This document shows positions 44,408 through 52,300 of a stretch of DNA of 64,000 nt, piece after piece. Below the pieces are notes generated by a model. The model saw only the letters and a program-made list of their open reading frames with translations, ran no database searches and had not been told where the DNA came from. The stretch lies in the NCBI GenBank assembly GCA_017534745.1, contig JAFXVX010000015.1, positions 62,001-126,000 of the forward strand, read 5' to 3'. Origin of the DNA: Bacteroidales bacterium (GTDB lineage Bacteria; Bacteroidota; Bacteroidia; Bacteroidales; UBA932). Position numbers and translations under genes: made by a program. Numbering within the stretch: the first letter of the stretch is position 1; each line of letters starts with the position of its first letter.

Positions 44408-44415
44408 CAAAAATA
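44408..44415 (-). promoter_or_regulatory. possible promoter of susC
   Basis: TATTTTTG on the minus strand fits TAnnTTTG and lies 20 bases before the susC ATG. Upstream of it CGGCG (44439-44443) and CGCCG (44430-44434) form a small dyad, a possible HTCS-binding or hairpin site. No clear -33 TTTG is seen. Confidence 0.45.
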
Positions 44416-44462
44416 ATCCGAAACGTTCCCGGCGACTACGCCGAAAATTTAGAGAATTGCAA

Positions 44463-47400
44463 CTATTTCACATTTTTGGATTTCGGCACACCCTTGAGAC
44501 GCCACGCGCGCGGGGTCATGCCGAATTCCCTCTTGAAGCACTCCGAGAAGAATGAGTGGGTGTTGAAACCGACGGCCTGGGCGACTTCCTGAACGGAGAG
44601 CGAGTCATCTTTGAGCAGCTCGACAGCTCTGTGGAGGCGCACCTTCATAACGTATTCCATCGGCGATATGTCGGCGTACTCCTTCATCTTTTTATATAAG
44701 GAAGAAGGGGACAGGCAGACCACCTCGGCGAGGTCGTCGAGGGTGATGTTGCGGTGGAGGTTCGCCGACACGTATTCCTGGATGCTGCGGAGGAACTTCT
44801 GCTCGAGGGCCGAAACCCTTCCGGTAGGCAGCTCGCCGGACGACGGCAGCGATGAGATATAGAAATCGTAGATACGTCGCCTGTTCTCGATGAGGTTGTC
44901 CACCGTGCTCCTCAGTTTCTTCGGCGAGAACGGCTTCTCGAGATAGGCGTCCGCGCCGCCCTCGAGGCTCTCCTGCATCAGCGTGTCCGGCACCTCCGCG
45001 GAGAGGAGGATGACCGGGATGTGGCTCGTCGCCAGGTTGCTCTTGAGAGCTTTTGTGAACGCAATGCCGTCCATCTCCGGCATGATCACGTCGGACACCA
45101 CAAGGGAAGGGGAGGCGCCGGCCTCGATTTTCTCGAGCGCCTGCTTTCCGTTGGATGCGTAGATGATGCTGTAGGCCTCGCTCAGCACATCGCCGATGAC
45201 GCGGGCCATGTCCTTGTCGTCCTCTATGACCATGACGGACCGGTCCTTTGTCTCCACGGAGGGGAGTCCCGCCGTAGCGGCCTTTTCTTCCGAAAGTGGA
45301 ATGCGGAATATGAACCGGTTGACGCTCAGGTCGTCGTCCATAGTAAGCGAGCCACCGAGAAGGGAGGCAAACTGCCGGCTGGTGGAAAGACCGAGCCCCG
45401 TTCCCTCTACATTTGCGGAAGCGTCGTCCTCATAGCGGTAGAACGGCTTGAAGATCTCCTCGCGGACTTCTTCCGGAAGCACGGGGCCGTCGTTTTCTAC
45501 GCTGACGACGGCATCGTGCCCGGAGGCGGAAAGCTCGATCGAAGTGTGGTGGCTGGAATACTTGAGGGCGTTGGAAAGAAGGTTGTCGAAGATGCGGCCG
45601 AGGCTTCGCACGTCGGTCTCGCAGTAAACCGGCGAGTCCGGCACGCTGCAGGATACGGTCTTCCCTTCCTGGAGGAACATCGGGAGGAATCTCCTGTGGG
45701 CATCTTTCAGAATGCCGCGCACATCCAGGAATTCAGGATGGACCTGGAAGGTCGAATCCGTCAGTTTACGGAAGTCCAGGAGTTCGTTGATAAGGACGGT
45801 GAGTTTCAGGGAGTTGCGCCTCATGATGTCGAGGTTCTCCTGTACGGAACCGTCCGGCGAGGAAGCGAATTTACGGATCAGCGCTTCGAGCGGGATCTGT
45901 ACCAGCGACAGCGGCGTCCTGATCTCATGGGCTATGGACGTCAGGAAGTCCATCTTGGACTCGAGCAGTTTCCTCTCGTGTTCCCGTTCGGCTTTCGCCT
46001 TGGCCCTGCGGTTCACCACTACGGCAATTTCAATGGCGGTAAGAACTATGAAAATCAGATACAGCAGGAAGGCGACCGGGCTGAGCAGCAGGGGAGGCTG
46101 CACGCGAAGGCTCATCTCTGTCTCCGGACTCTCATCGCCGGCGAGCGATATCGCCTTGAGACGCAGTTTCCATTTTCCTGAAGGAATATCATATACGGTA
46201 AAACTGCCGTCTTGTACGGGAGTCCAGTCGCCCAGGCCGTCAATTTTCCAGAACAGGCCCTTGCGGGGGAAACGGTAATAGTCCAGCGGGGACACATTGA
46301 CCGTGAATGACCTTGCTTTGCGGCCCAGGTTCATCGACACCGGACACAGTGTCAGCCTCCCTTCCGCCTCTCCGGAGGACGAGAGGATACGGAAGGATGA
46401 AATCACCGGCCCTTCGACAGCAGAGGAACTTTCCAGCAACTTCTTTACGGAAAATGATATAAATCCGTCGGAGGTGCCGGCATAAAGCGTCCCGTCGGAA
46501 GAAATGAAGTTGGAAGAGTAGTTGAACCCGTCGATGCCCAGCACTTCCCTGGGAATGACGGGAAGAGGCCTTTCGTCGTCGGGATTGATGATTTCGATCC
46601 CGTCCGCCCCTGTTATCCATAGAAGGTTCCCGTCCGGTTCCCTTGCGATTTTGAGAAGATGCTGTGTCCCCGCCGGATATGGATGGAAACGGTCATCTGT
46701 CGCATCGAACAGCCATAGACCGCCGCTTTCCGCAGAGACAAACAGCCGTCCTTCCCTGTCTTCCTCAAGGTCTGTAAGAGTGTTGGATATAGGAATTTTA
46801 TAGGTTGTGAAAGCTCCTGAGTAATAGCGTAGTACACGCCCTGATATACTGGCTGTCCAGACTGACCCGTCGGCTCCCTGGATAATACGGCAGACCTGCT
46901 CTGTCGGGACGAAAAGATCCCTTTTGAACGAACCGTCCGACATCTCCCATCCGGCGGCCACTCCGTCTTTGCCGCCGATCCAGATCCTGCCGTCCCCGTC
47001 CCTGCAGAATGCGTAGGCGGATCTGCCGGCACCGGGCAGATATGTCGTCCTGCCGCTTTCAGAATCAATCATCGCGACGGGAATTTCGTCGTCGATGGTG
47101 CCGACCCACAGTTTTCCTCCCTCAGCCATCAGGCCGGTAACATTCCTTCCGGGGAAATAGTGTCTTTCCGCCGCCCTTGCCGGAGCGGAGGGGTCTATGC
47201 ACATAAGTCCGCGGGTGTCGCTTCCGATCCACATCCGGCCGTCCGGTGTTTCCGCGAAATCCCTCGCCTTGAAATTTCCGCCGGCGAATGCGGCGGAGTA
47301 GTGGCGGAGGTCCGGTTCGTCCGGTATAAACTGCGCCAGGCCCTCAAACAGGGTCCCGGCCCAGACATCGCCGTTGGCGTCCTCGGAGAGGCAGCGGAAG

Positions 47401-48251
47401 GAGTTGTCGCTGAAAGGACGGATGATGCGTGACTCCGACTGCAGCGAACTGTCCAGTACGTGGATACCGTCCCTGGCGGCAAGCCAGTATTCTCCCGAGG
47501 AGTGCCTTATGACATCCCTGAGGCGGCGGAAGGACGGAAGCGCCATGAGGCTTTGTGTCCCCGGGTCAAGAATGTACGGGACCTCGTTTTCGGCGGAAAG
47601 GAAGATTCTTCCGCCGGCGCAGACAATTCGGGAGGCATTTATCTCTGACAGCCGTCCCTCGTCGGAGGGTAACAGGTCCGAAAGCTGCGGACTTCCGTCC
47701 GGTGAGACAAGAATGTGTCCGTTGCTTGTGAGGATATAGACACGGCCCTCTCCGTCACTGCATACGGCCTTGCCGATTACCTGAAGGGCCGTCAGTTCAT
47801 CCGTTTCCGTGTCGATTCTTATGAGGGTCTGGTTTCTTCTTGCAATCCAGACTGATCCGTCCTTGCCGAGGCACATCTGGCGTATGGAATATCCGTCAAC
47901 CTCCGGGTGGGAATAGCGCTGCACTCCGCGCCTGTCTTTTCCTATGCGGAACACGCCGTCGGAAGTGGCTATCCAGATGGTCCCGGAGGAATCCTCGCTG
48001 AGCGAGAAAACCACCGGGGATGTTCTGCTCTCTGACTCGGGAAAATCAACACGGACAAGCGAGCAGCCGTCATAGAAGTCAAGCCCCTCGTTGGTGCCTA
48101 TCCACAGGAAACGGCGGCTGTCCGGCATCACGTCGTTGACGCAGTTGTTCGACAGTCCCGCTTGCGTGTCCAGCCGGTAAATTGATTCCTCCTCGGTATG
48201 GAGGGCCAGGGTGAACAGTAGTAGAATCAGTATGAGGGCGGTCTTCTTCAC
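44463..48251 (-). CDS. hybrid two-component system regulator (HTCS)
   Basis: A 1262-residue one-protein sensor and regulator. After a signal peptide come two periplasmic propeller domains (repeats such as LWIGTNEGLDFYDG, IWIATSDGVFRIG), a Y_Y_Y domain (about 660-715) and a membrane segment (about 724-750). The cytoplasmic part has a histidine kinase (His in SIAHEIRTPL, about 776; ATPase motif GTGLGLSTS), a receiver domain (Asp in VVSDVIMPEMDG, about 1052) and a C-terminal AraC-type HTH (about 1155-1258). Such proteins bind an oligosaccharide and switch on the linked susCD genes. The gene overlaps no neighbour and begins one base after the acetyltransferase gene, suggesting cotranscription. 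Confidence 0.96.
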   Translation of the reverse strand: MKKTALILILLLFTLALHTEEESIYRLDTQAGLSNNCVNDVMPDSRRFLWIGTNEGLDFYDGCSLVRVDFPESESRTSPVVFSLSEDSSGTIWIATSDGVFRIGKDRRGVQRYSHPEVDGYSIRQMCLGKDGSVWIARRNQTLIRIDTETDELTALQVIGKAVCSDGEGRVYILTSNGHILVSPDGSPQLSDLLPSDEGRLSEINASRIVCAGGRIFLSAENEVPYILDPGTQSLMALPSFRRLRDVIRHSSGEYWLAARDGIHVLDSSLQSESRIIRPFSDNSFRCLSEDANGDVWAGTLFEGLAQFIPDEPDLRHYSAAFAGGNFKARDFAETPDGRMWIGSDTRGLMCIDPSAPARAAERHYFPGRNVTGLMAEGGKLWVGTIDDEIPVAMIDSESGRTTYLPGAGRSAYAFCRDGDGRIWIGGKDGVAAGWEMSDGSFKRDLFVPTEQVCRIIQGADGSVWTASISGRVLRYYSGAFTTYKIPISNTLTDLEEDREGRLFVSAESGGLWLFDATDDRFHPYPAGTQHLLKIAREPDGNLLWITGADGIEIINPDDERPLPVIPREVLGIDGFNYSSNFISSDGTLYAGTSDGFISFSVKKLLESSSAVEGPVISSFRILSSSGEAEGRLTLCPVSMNLGRKARSFTVNVSPLDYYRFPRKGLFWKIDGLGDWTPVQDGSFTVYDIPSGKWKLRLKAISLAGDESPETEMSLRVQPPLLLSPVAFLLYLIFIVLTAIEIAVVVNRRAKAKAEREHERKLLESKMDFLTSIAHEIRTPLSLVQIPLEALIRKFASSPDGSVQENLDIMRRNSLKLTVLINELLDFRKLTDSTFQVHPEFLDVRGILKDAHRRFLPMFLQEGKTVSCSVPDSPVYCETDVRSLGRIFDNLLSNALKYSSHHTSIELSASGHDAVVSVENDGPVLPEEVREEIFKPFYRYEDDASANVEGTGLGLSTSRQFASLLGGSLTMDDDLSVNRFIFRIPLSEEKAATAGLPSVETKDRSVMVIEDDKDMARVIGDVLSEAYSIIYASNGKQALEKIEAGASPSLVVSDVIMPEMDGIAFTKALKSNLATSHIPVILLSAEVPDTLMQESLEGGADAYLEKPFSPKKLRSTVDNLIENRRRIYDFYISSLPSSGELPTGRVSALEQKFLRSIQEYVSANLHRNITLDDLAEVVCLSPSSLYKKMKEYADISPMEYVMKVRLHRAVELLKDDSLSVQEVAQAVGFNTHSFFSECFKREFGMTPRAWRLKGVPKSKNVK

Positions 48252-48252
48252 G

Positions 48253-49341
48253 TCAGACTTTCAGGAATATTTTCTTCCTGTAGAGGAACCACAGAAGGAG
48301 CCAGCTGATGGCAAAATAGCCGATTGCAAGCAGCCAGGTGCCCCAGGCCTTCGGCATCAGGCCGGCCGCGCCGCCGAGGAAGAACTCCGTGATATCCTTA
48401 AAGGAAACAATCCTCTGGAGCATATAGATGGTGATGGAGTTCATACCGATCACCGTAAAAAACGGCGTCCATTTCTTCCAGCCTTTGACGTCTATAAGCC
48501 AATAGAAAAGGGCGAAAAGCCCTAATGAATACGCCCCGACAACAAGAACGAAACTGCTGGTCCAGAGACTCTTATTGACAGGGAACCACAGGCTCCAGAC
48601 GAGGCCGGCGGCAAGGAGTGCCGCCGCGGCAATTATCATACACAGAGTCTTCCTCTTACATGCAGAGTCTTTCACGAACTCTCCGGTAAACTGGCCGAGC
48701 ATCGCCGTCACGATGGCCGGCAGGGTGCTCAGGAGTCCCTCCGGGTCGAAGAGTCCCGGCTTATAAAGATGATTCGGCATAAGGACACGATCGATGTATC
48801 CGACGATATTTCCTTCCAGTGTCAGACTGCCGGCTCCGGCAGCATCCGGTGCAGGAATCAGCAGAAGGAGATTGTATCCAATCAAGATAATGGCTGCTAT
48901 CACTGTCCGCCACTTCCATCCGCAGGCCATATAAATCCAGGCGGCGAACATCCACGCCAGTCCGATGCGCGCAAGCACGCTCGGGATGCGGAAATGTGGA
49001 TCCAGGTCGAAAATCTTATTGTAAACAAGGCCCAGAAGGCACAGCAAAAGTCCGCGAAGGACCGTCCTCCAGAAAATCCGCCGGCTCGACGCCCCTTTCG
49101 CCTTCCTCGCGGAAAGCGAGAACGGGAAGGTCATTCCGGAGATGAAAAGGAAAAGGGGGAAAATGGTGTCGTGGTGACGGAGCCCGTCCCACGCCGCGTG
49201 GAACATCTGGGCGTTGAGCCAGCATTCTTTCCCGCCCGGGAACAACTTGCAGGTCGTGCTCACAATGGCGGCGAACCCCATTATGAACATCATGTCGAAC
49301 CCCCTGAGGGCGTCTATCGAAAGAAGCCGTTTACTGTCCAA
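48253..49341 (-). CDS. membrane acyltransferase, HGSNAT/DUF5009-like
   Basis: A 362-residue polytopic protein with about ten membrane segments. The N-terminus KRLLSIDALRGFDMMFIMGF and the following HHDTIFPLFLFISGMTFPFS are characteristic of the family of heparan-alpha-glucosaminide N-acetyltransferase and YeiB-like proteins, annotated DUF5009 in Bacteroidetes. It probably moves an acetyl group across the inner membrane to a sugar amino group or another acceptor. It lies between the Gfo/Idh gene and the HTCS gene with one-base gaps. Confidence 0.85.
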   Translation of the reverse strand: MDSKRLLSIDALRGFDMMFIMGFAAIVSTTCKLFPGGKECWLNAQMFHAAWDGLRHHDTIFPLFLFISGMTFPFSLSARKAKGASSRRIFWRTVLRGLLLCLLGLVYNKIFDLDPHFRIPSVLARIGLAWMFAAWIYMACGWKWRTVIAAIILIGYNLLLLIPAPDAAGAGSLTLEGNIVGYIDRVLMPNHLYKPGLFDPEGLLSTLPAIVTAMLGQFTGEFVKDSACKRKTLCMIIAAAALLAAGLVWSLWFPVNKSLWTSSFVLVVGAYSLGLFALFYWLIDVKGWKKWTPFFTVIGMNSITIYMLQRIVSFKDITEFFLGGAAGLMPKAWGTWLLAIGYFAISWLLLWFLYRKKIFLKV

Positions 49342-49342
49342 G

Positions 49343-50782
49343 CTACTTTATCTTTTCTTTCTTTCCGGTGCGGCGCGAACGCTCGGCTGCGAAGCCCATC
49401 ATATGGCTCTCGAAGGCCACGTCTATGCTGCTTGAAAGGTGATCGGGATCGTGGCGGTCCACAGCCTCGAGCCAGTCGCGGACAAGGCGGTAGTCGCCGC
49501 CGCCGTGGCCGGAGTTGGCGTATTCTCCGATTTCAGCGACCTCGTGGTTCCACAGCTTAGGGGTTCTGGTGAGAAAGTCGGTGACTGTAAATGACTTGCT
49601 GTCTCCTTCGATGTATCCCATTGTGCCCATTATCCTTGTGCGGCGCCCGCCCTTGGGGGCGAAGGCGTCCATCGAGAAGGATGCCGTGATGCCGTCCTCG
49701 AAGCCCATGATGGCTACATAGTGGTCCGGCTGGTCGTTGTCGCAGTGGAAGACGCAGCGGGCGTAGCTGTTGTAGCGGGGGTCCTTGAGGCGGCTGAGGA
49801 TGAAATCGGGATCCTTGTTGCCTTGAAGGTCGAAGACGCCGGTGTGCTGCTTCAGGTGGGTGTAGATCTCCACTGCGTCGTAGGGGCACTCTTTCTGGTG
49901 GGGGCAGCCGTCGGTGCAGTATTTCGGTGCATCCTTCGGGGCGTTCTCCTCCCTGAAGAAACTCAGGCTTCCGGCGGCGTCAATATACTTGCACGGCTTG
50001 TCGATGATCCAGCGGAGGATGTCCAGGTCGTGGCAGGACTTGGCGAGGATGATGGGAGTGGTCTCATCCTCGCGGCGCCAGTTGCCACGGACGTAGGAAT
50101 GGGCCATGTGCGCATACTGGATAGGCTCCATGTGCTGGACATTGATGACGTCGCCGATGGCGCCGCTCTTGACGACTTCGCGCAGGGCCATGAAGTAGGG
50201 GGCATAGCGCAGGACGTGGCACAGCGCCACGACCCGCCCGGTCTTCTTGACCATGTCCCTGATGTTCTCACACTCCTTCTTCGTCGGGGCGACGGGCTTT
50301 TCCAGGAGCACGTCGTAGCCGAGCTCAAGAGCCTTCATGCAGGGCTCGTAATGCCTGTCGTCGGGGGTTGCGATGACCACCGCGTCGGCGAGTTTCTTCC
50401 CGCTTGCAAACACTTCCCGGAAATGTCCGAAGCGCATTTCAGCCGTCACGTTGTGCTGGTCTCCCAGGTACTTGGTCCTGTGCTCCAGAATGTCGGACAC
50501 GCCTACTACCTTCATCCCGGCGGGGAATTTTTTTGCGAAGCCGGCGTAGGTCCTGCCGCGGTTGCCGCAGCCGATAATAATGACGCTTATCGGCCGGCTG
50601 ACCTCCGGGTCGAGCGGGCGGATGGGGGTCAGACCCTTGATGGGTTCAATCCCTTTATCGTCCGGCGCCGGACCGGCGGCAGAGGGGCTGGAAATGATTT
50701 CGGCGGCACCTGCCATAGGGCCCGCCAGGGCTCCGCCGGCGGCAAGAAGTGTCACTCCTTTAAGAAAATCACGACGTTTCAT
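49343..50782 (-). CDS. Tat-exported Gfo/Idh/MocA family oxidoreductase
   Basis: A 479-residue protein. The N-terminus MKRRDFLKGVTLLAAGGALA is a twin-arginine signal, so the protein is exported folded, with its NAD(P) bound. The Rossmann motif is IIIGCGNRGRTYAGF near residue 68, and LLEKPVAPTKKECE near 160 carries the family Lys-Pro motif. An inserted segment has closely spaced cysteines (CTDGCPHQKECPYD, about 290), perhaps a metal site. Such proteins occur in PULs and include NAD-dependent glycosidases (GH109); activity here is undecided. Confidence 0.88.
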   Translation of the reverse strand: MKRRDFLKGVTLLAAGGALAGPMAGAAEIISSPSAAGPAPDDKGIEPIKGLTPIRPLDPEVSRPISVIIIGCGNRGRTYAGFAKKFPAGMKVVGVSDILEHRTKYLGDQHNVTAEMRFGHFREVFASGKKLADAVVIATPDDRHYEPCMKALELGYDVLLEKPVAPTKKECENIRDMVKKTGRVVALCHVLRYAPYFMALREVVKSGAIGDVINVQHMEPIQYAHMAHSYVRGNWRREDETTPIILAKSCHDLDILRWIIDKPCKYIDAAGSLSFFREENAPKDAPKYCTDGCPHQKECPYDAVEIYTHLKQHTGVFDLQGNKDPDFILSRLKDPRYNSYARCVFHCDNDQPDHYVAIMGFEDGITASFSMDAFAPKGGRRTRIMGTMGYIEGDSKSFTVTDFLTRTPKLWNHEVAEIGEYANSGHGGGDYRLVRDWLEAVDRHDPDHLSSSIDVAFESHMMGFAAERSRRTGKKEKIK

Positions 50783-50804
50783 ACAAAGAAAGATTACAAG
50801 TATG

Positions 50805-50812
50805 CAAATTTA
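50805..50812 (-). promoter_or_regulatory. possible promoter of the Gfo/Idh-acyltransferase-HTCS genes
   Basis: TAAATTTG on the minus strand fits TAnnTTTG and overlaps the stop codon of the preceding MGH1-like gene. The predicted leader to the ATG at 50782 is about 17 bases. No clear -33 element. Confidence 0.4.
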
Positions 50813-52300
50813 ATCTTTTATTTCCGGAAAAGGAACAGTGTTCCTGCCGCGCCGGATGCGGTGCTCGGAGCCATTGATAAATAAGGTATATGGCTTATTC
50901 GTGACAACCGTAACCGTGCCGTTATCGTACAGGATATCGGTAGTTATCTTCCCGAACGAAAGTTTCTCGATGCCGTGGCGGCAGCTCTGGTGAAGGTTCC
51001 AGCGCACAGTAGCTGACGGAGCATCGACGTCGTAGAAACCGAGCACGTTCTCAATCAGCAGCGATATGGGCCCGAGAGCCGACCAGCCGCAGAAGTCGGC
51101 TTTGACCGACTTGACGTTTTTGGTGCCTTCCTTTTTGCTGGCAGGCTCCGGCTTGTTGGGGTTGTAGCACTCCCAGATAGTGTGCGGGTCATACTGGGAA
51201 TAGGTCTGCCACTGGTGCTCAACAATGGCTTCCGCCGTCCTGTCGGCCTCTTCGAAGAAACCGTATTTTTCCAGCGCCTTAATAGCCATATAGGCCGTTG
51301 GCAGCCACATGGAGCCTTTCCAGTAATTGCCGTCCTCGTCGAAATCCGGGTCGTCCCTGGAGACGGAGACCCATGGGACGATTCCCCCGAGCTTGTCATC
51401 CTGCAGGGCGAAGGAAACCATCGCCCGGGCCTGCTCTTCGGAGGGAATCTCCGCCAGCATCGGCCAGAATGAGGCCGGGGTCAAAATGTGCGTCTTGGAA
51501 AGGTCTTCTTCCTTTATATCATAATAGCATCCGTCCTCCTCATCCCAGTAGTACTTGTTGACCTTTTCTTTGAGGTCTTCGTATTTCGCCTTGAACTCTT
51601 TCTCGGTGGCGGAGTCCCCGGCGACCTTTGCGAGCCGGGAGATATAGAGCGCGGAGAGGGCCTGCTGTGAGATCGCATCGATCCAGAAAAGGGGCATCTC
51701 CCTCTTTCTCGGCGTGTTGTCCATCCCGCTCTGCCAGCTCTGCCAGTTATATCCTATCCCTTTATACTGGATGCGCACGCCGTCATTGCTGATGGGGAAG
51801 GGGAACTCCGTGTCGTGGTTCATCGTGTTGAACAGTTCGAAGTGCTTCTGGAGGAAGCGCTTTTCAGTCAGGAGCTCCGTGATATGCTTTTTATCGCCTG
51901 TGAACTTATAGTAGTCGTTTTCCACCCATGCGAAAAACGGCGGATTGTCCGGATGCCAGACGCTCAGGGGCGAGCCGGCGTTCTCGTGGAGGGTGTAGTA
52001 GAAATTGTCCAGCGTCTCGATCCCCGGGAAAAGCTTCGGTGCATACTTGCAGAACATCACCATGAACTCCGAATCCCAGATCCAGATCACCTCGTCCCTG
52101 AACCCTTCGTCCATATACAGCGGCTGGACCAGCCCCGGCTGGTACTTGATGTGGTCCTTCGCCTGCTCCCAGGCGGTCCAGTACAGGTCCACGTACTCCG
52201 GCTTTGCGTCAAACACCGGCGAGGGGATCTCCGCCTCTTTCTTCCCGCAACTGATTCCCAGAGCCAGGGTTAATATCAGTAGAACAGCGTTTTTTTTCAT
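50810..52300 (-). CDS. MGH1-like / GH63-type glycoside hydrolase lipoprotein
   Basis: A 496-residue protein. The ATG at 52300 is chosen over an open frame upstream, because it gives the lipoprotein signal MKKNAVLLILTLALGISC and overlaps the stop of the previous gene by four bases (ATGA). The body is an (alpha/alpha)6 barrel with FRDEVIWIWDSEFMVMF near residue 68, NWQSWQSGMDNTPR near 180 and GNYWKGSMWLPTAYMAIKAL near 330, as in mannosylglycerate hydrolase-like and trehalase-type enzymes. It is likely to remove alpha-linked sugars outside the cytoplasm. Confidence 0.82.
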   Translation of the reverse strand: MKKNAVLLILTLALGISCGKKEAEIPSPVFDAKPEYVDLYWTAWEQAKDHIKYQPGLVQPLYMDEGFRDEVIWIWDSEFMVMFCKYAPKLFPGIETLDNFYYTLHENAGSPLSVWHPDNPPFFAWVENDYYKFTGDKKHITELLTEKRFLQKHFELFNTMNHDTEFPFPISNDGVRIQYKGIGYNWQSWQSGMDNTPRKREMPLFWIDAISQQALSALYISRLAKVAGDSATEKEFKAKYEDLKEKVNKYYWDEEDGCYYDIKEEDLSKTHILTPASFWPMLAEIPSEEQARAMVSFALQDDKLGGIVPWVSVSRDDPDFDEDGNYWKGSMWLPTAYMAIKALEKYGFFEEADRTAEAIVEHQWQTYSQYDPHTIWECYNPNKPEPASKKEGTKNVKSVKADFCGWSALGPISLLIENVLGFYDVDAPSATVRWNLHQSCRHGIEKLSFGKITTDILYDNGTVTVVTNKPYTLFINGSEHRIRRGRNTVPFPEIKD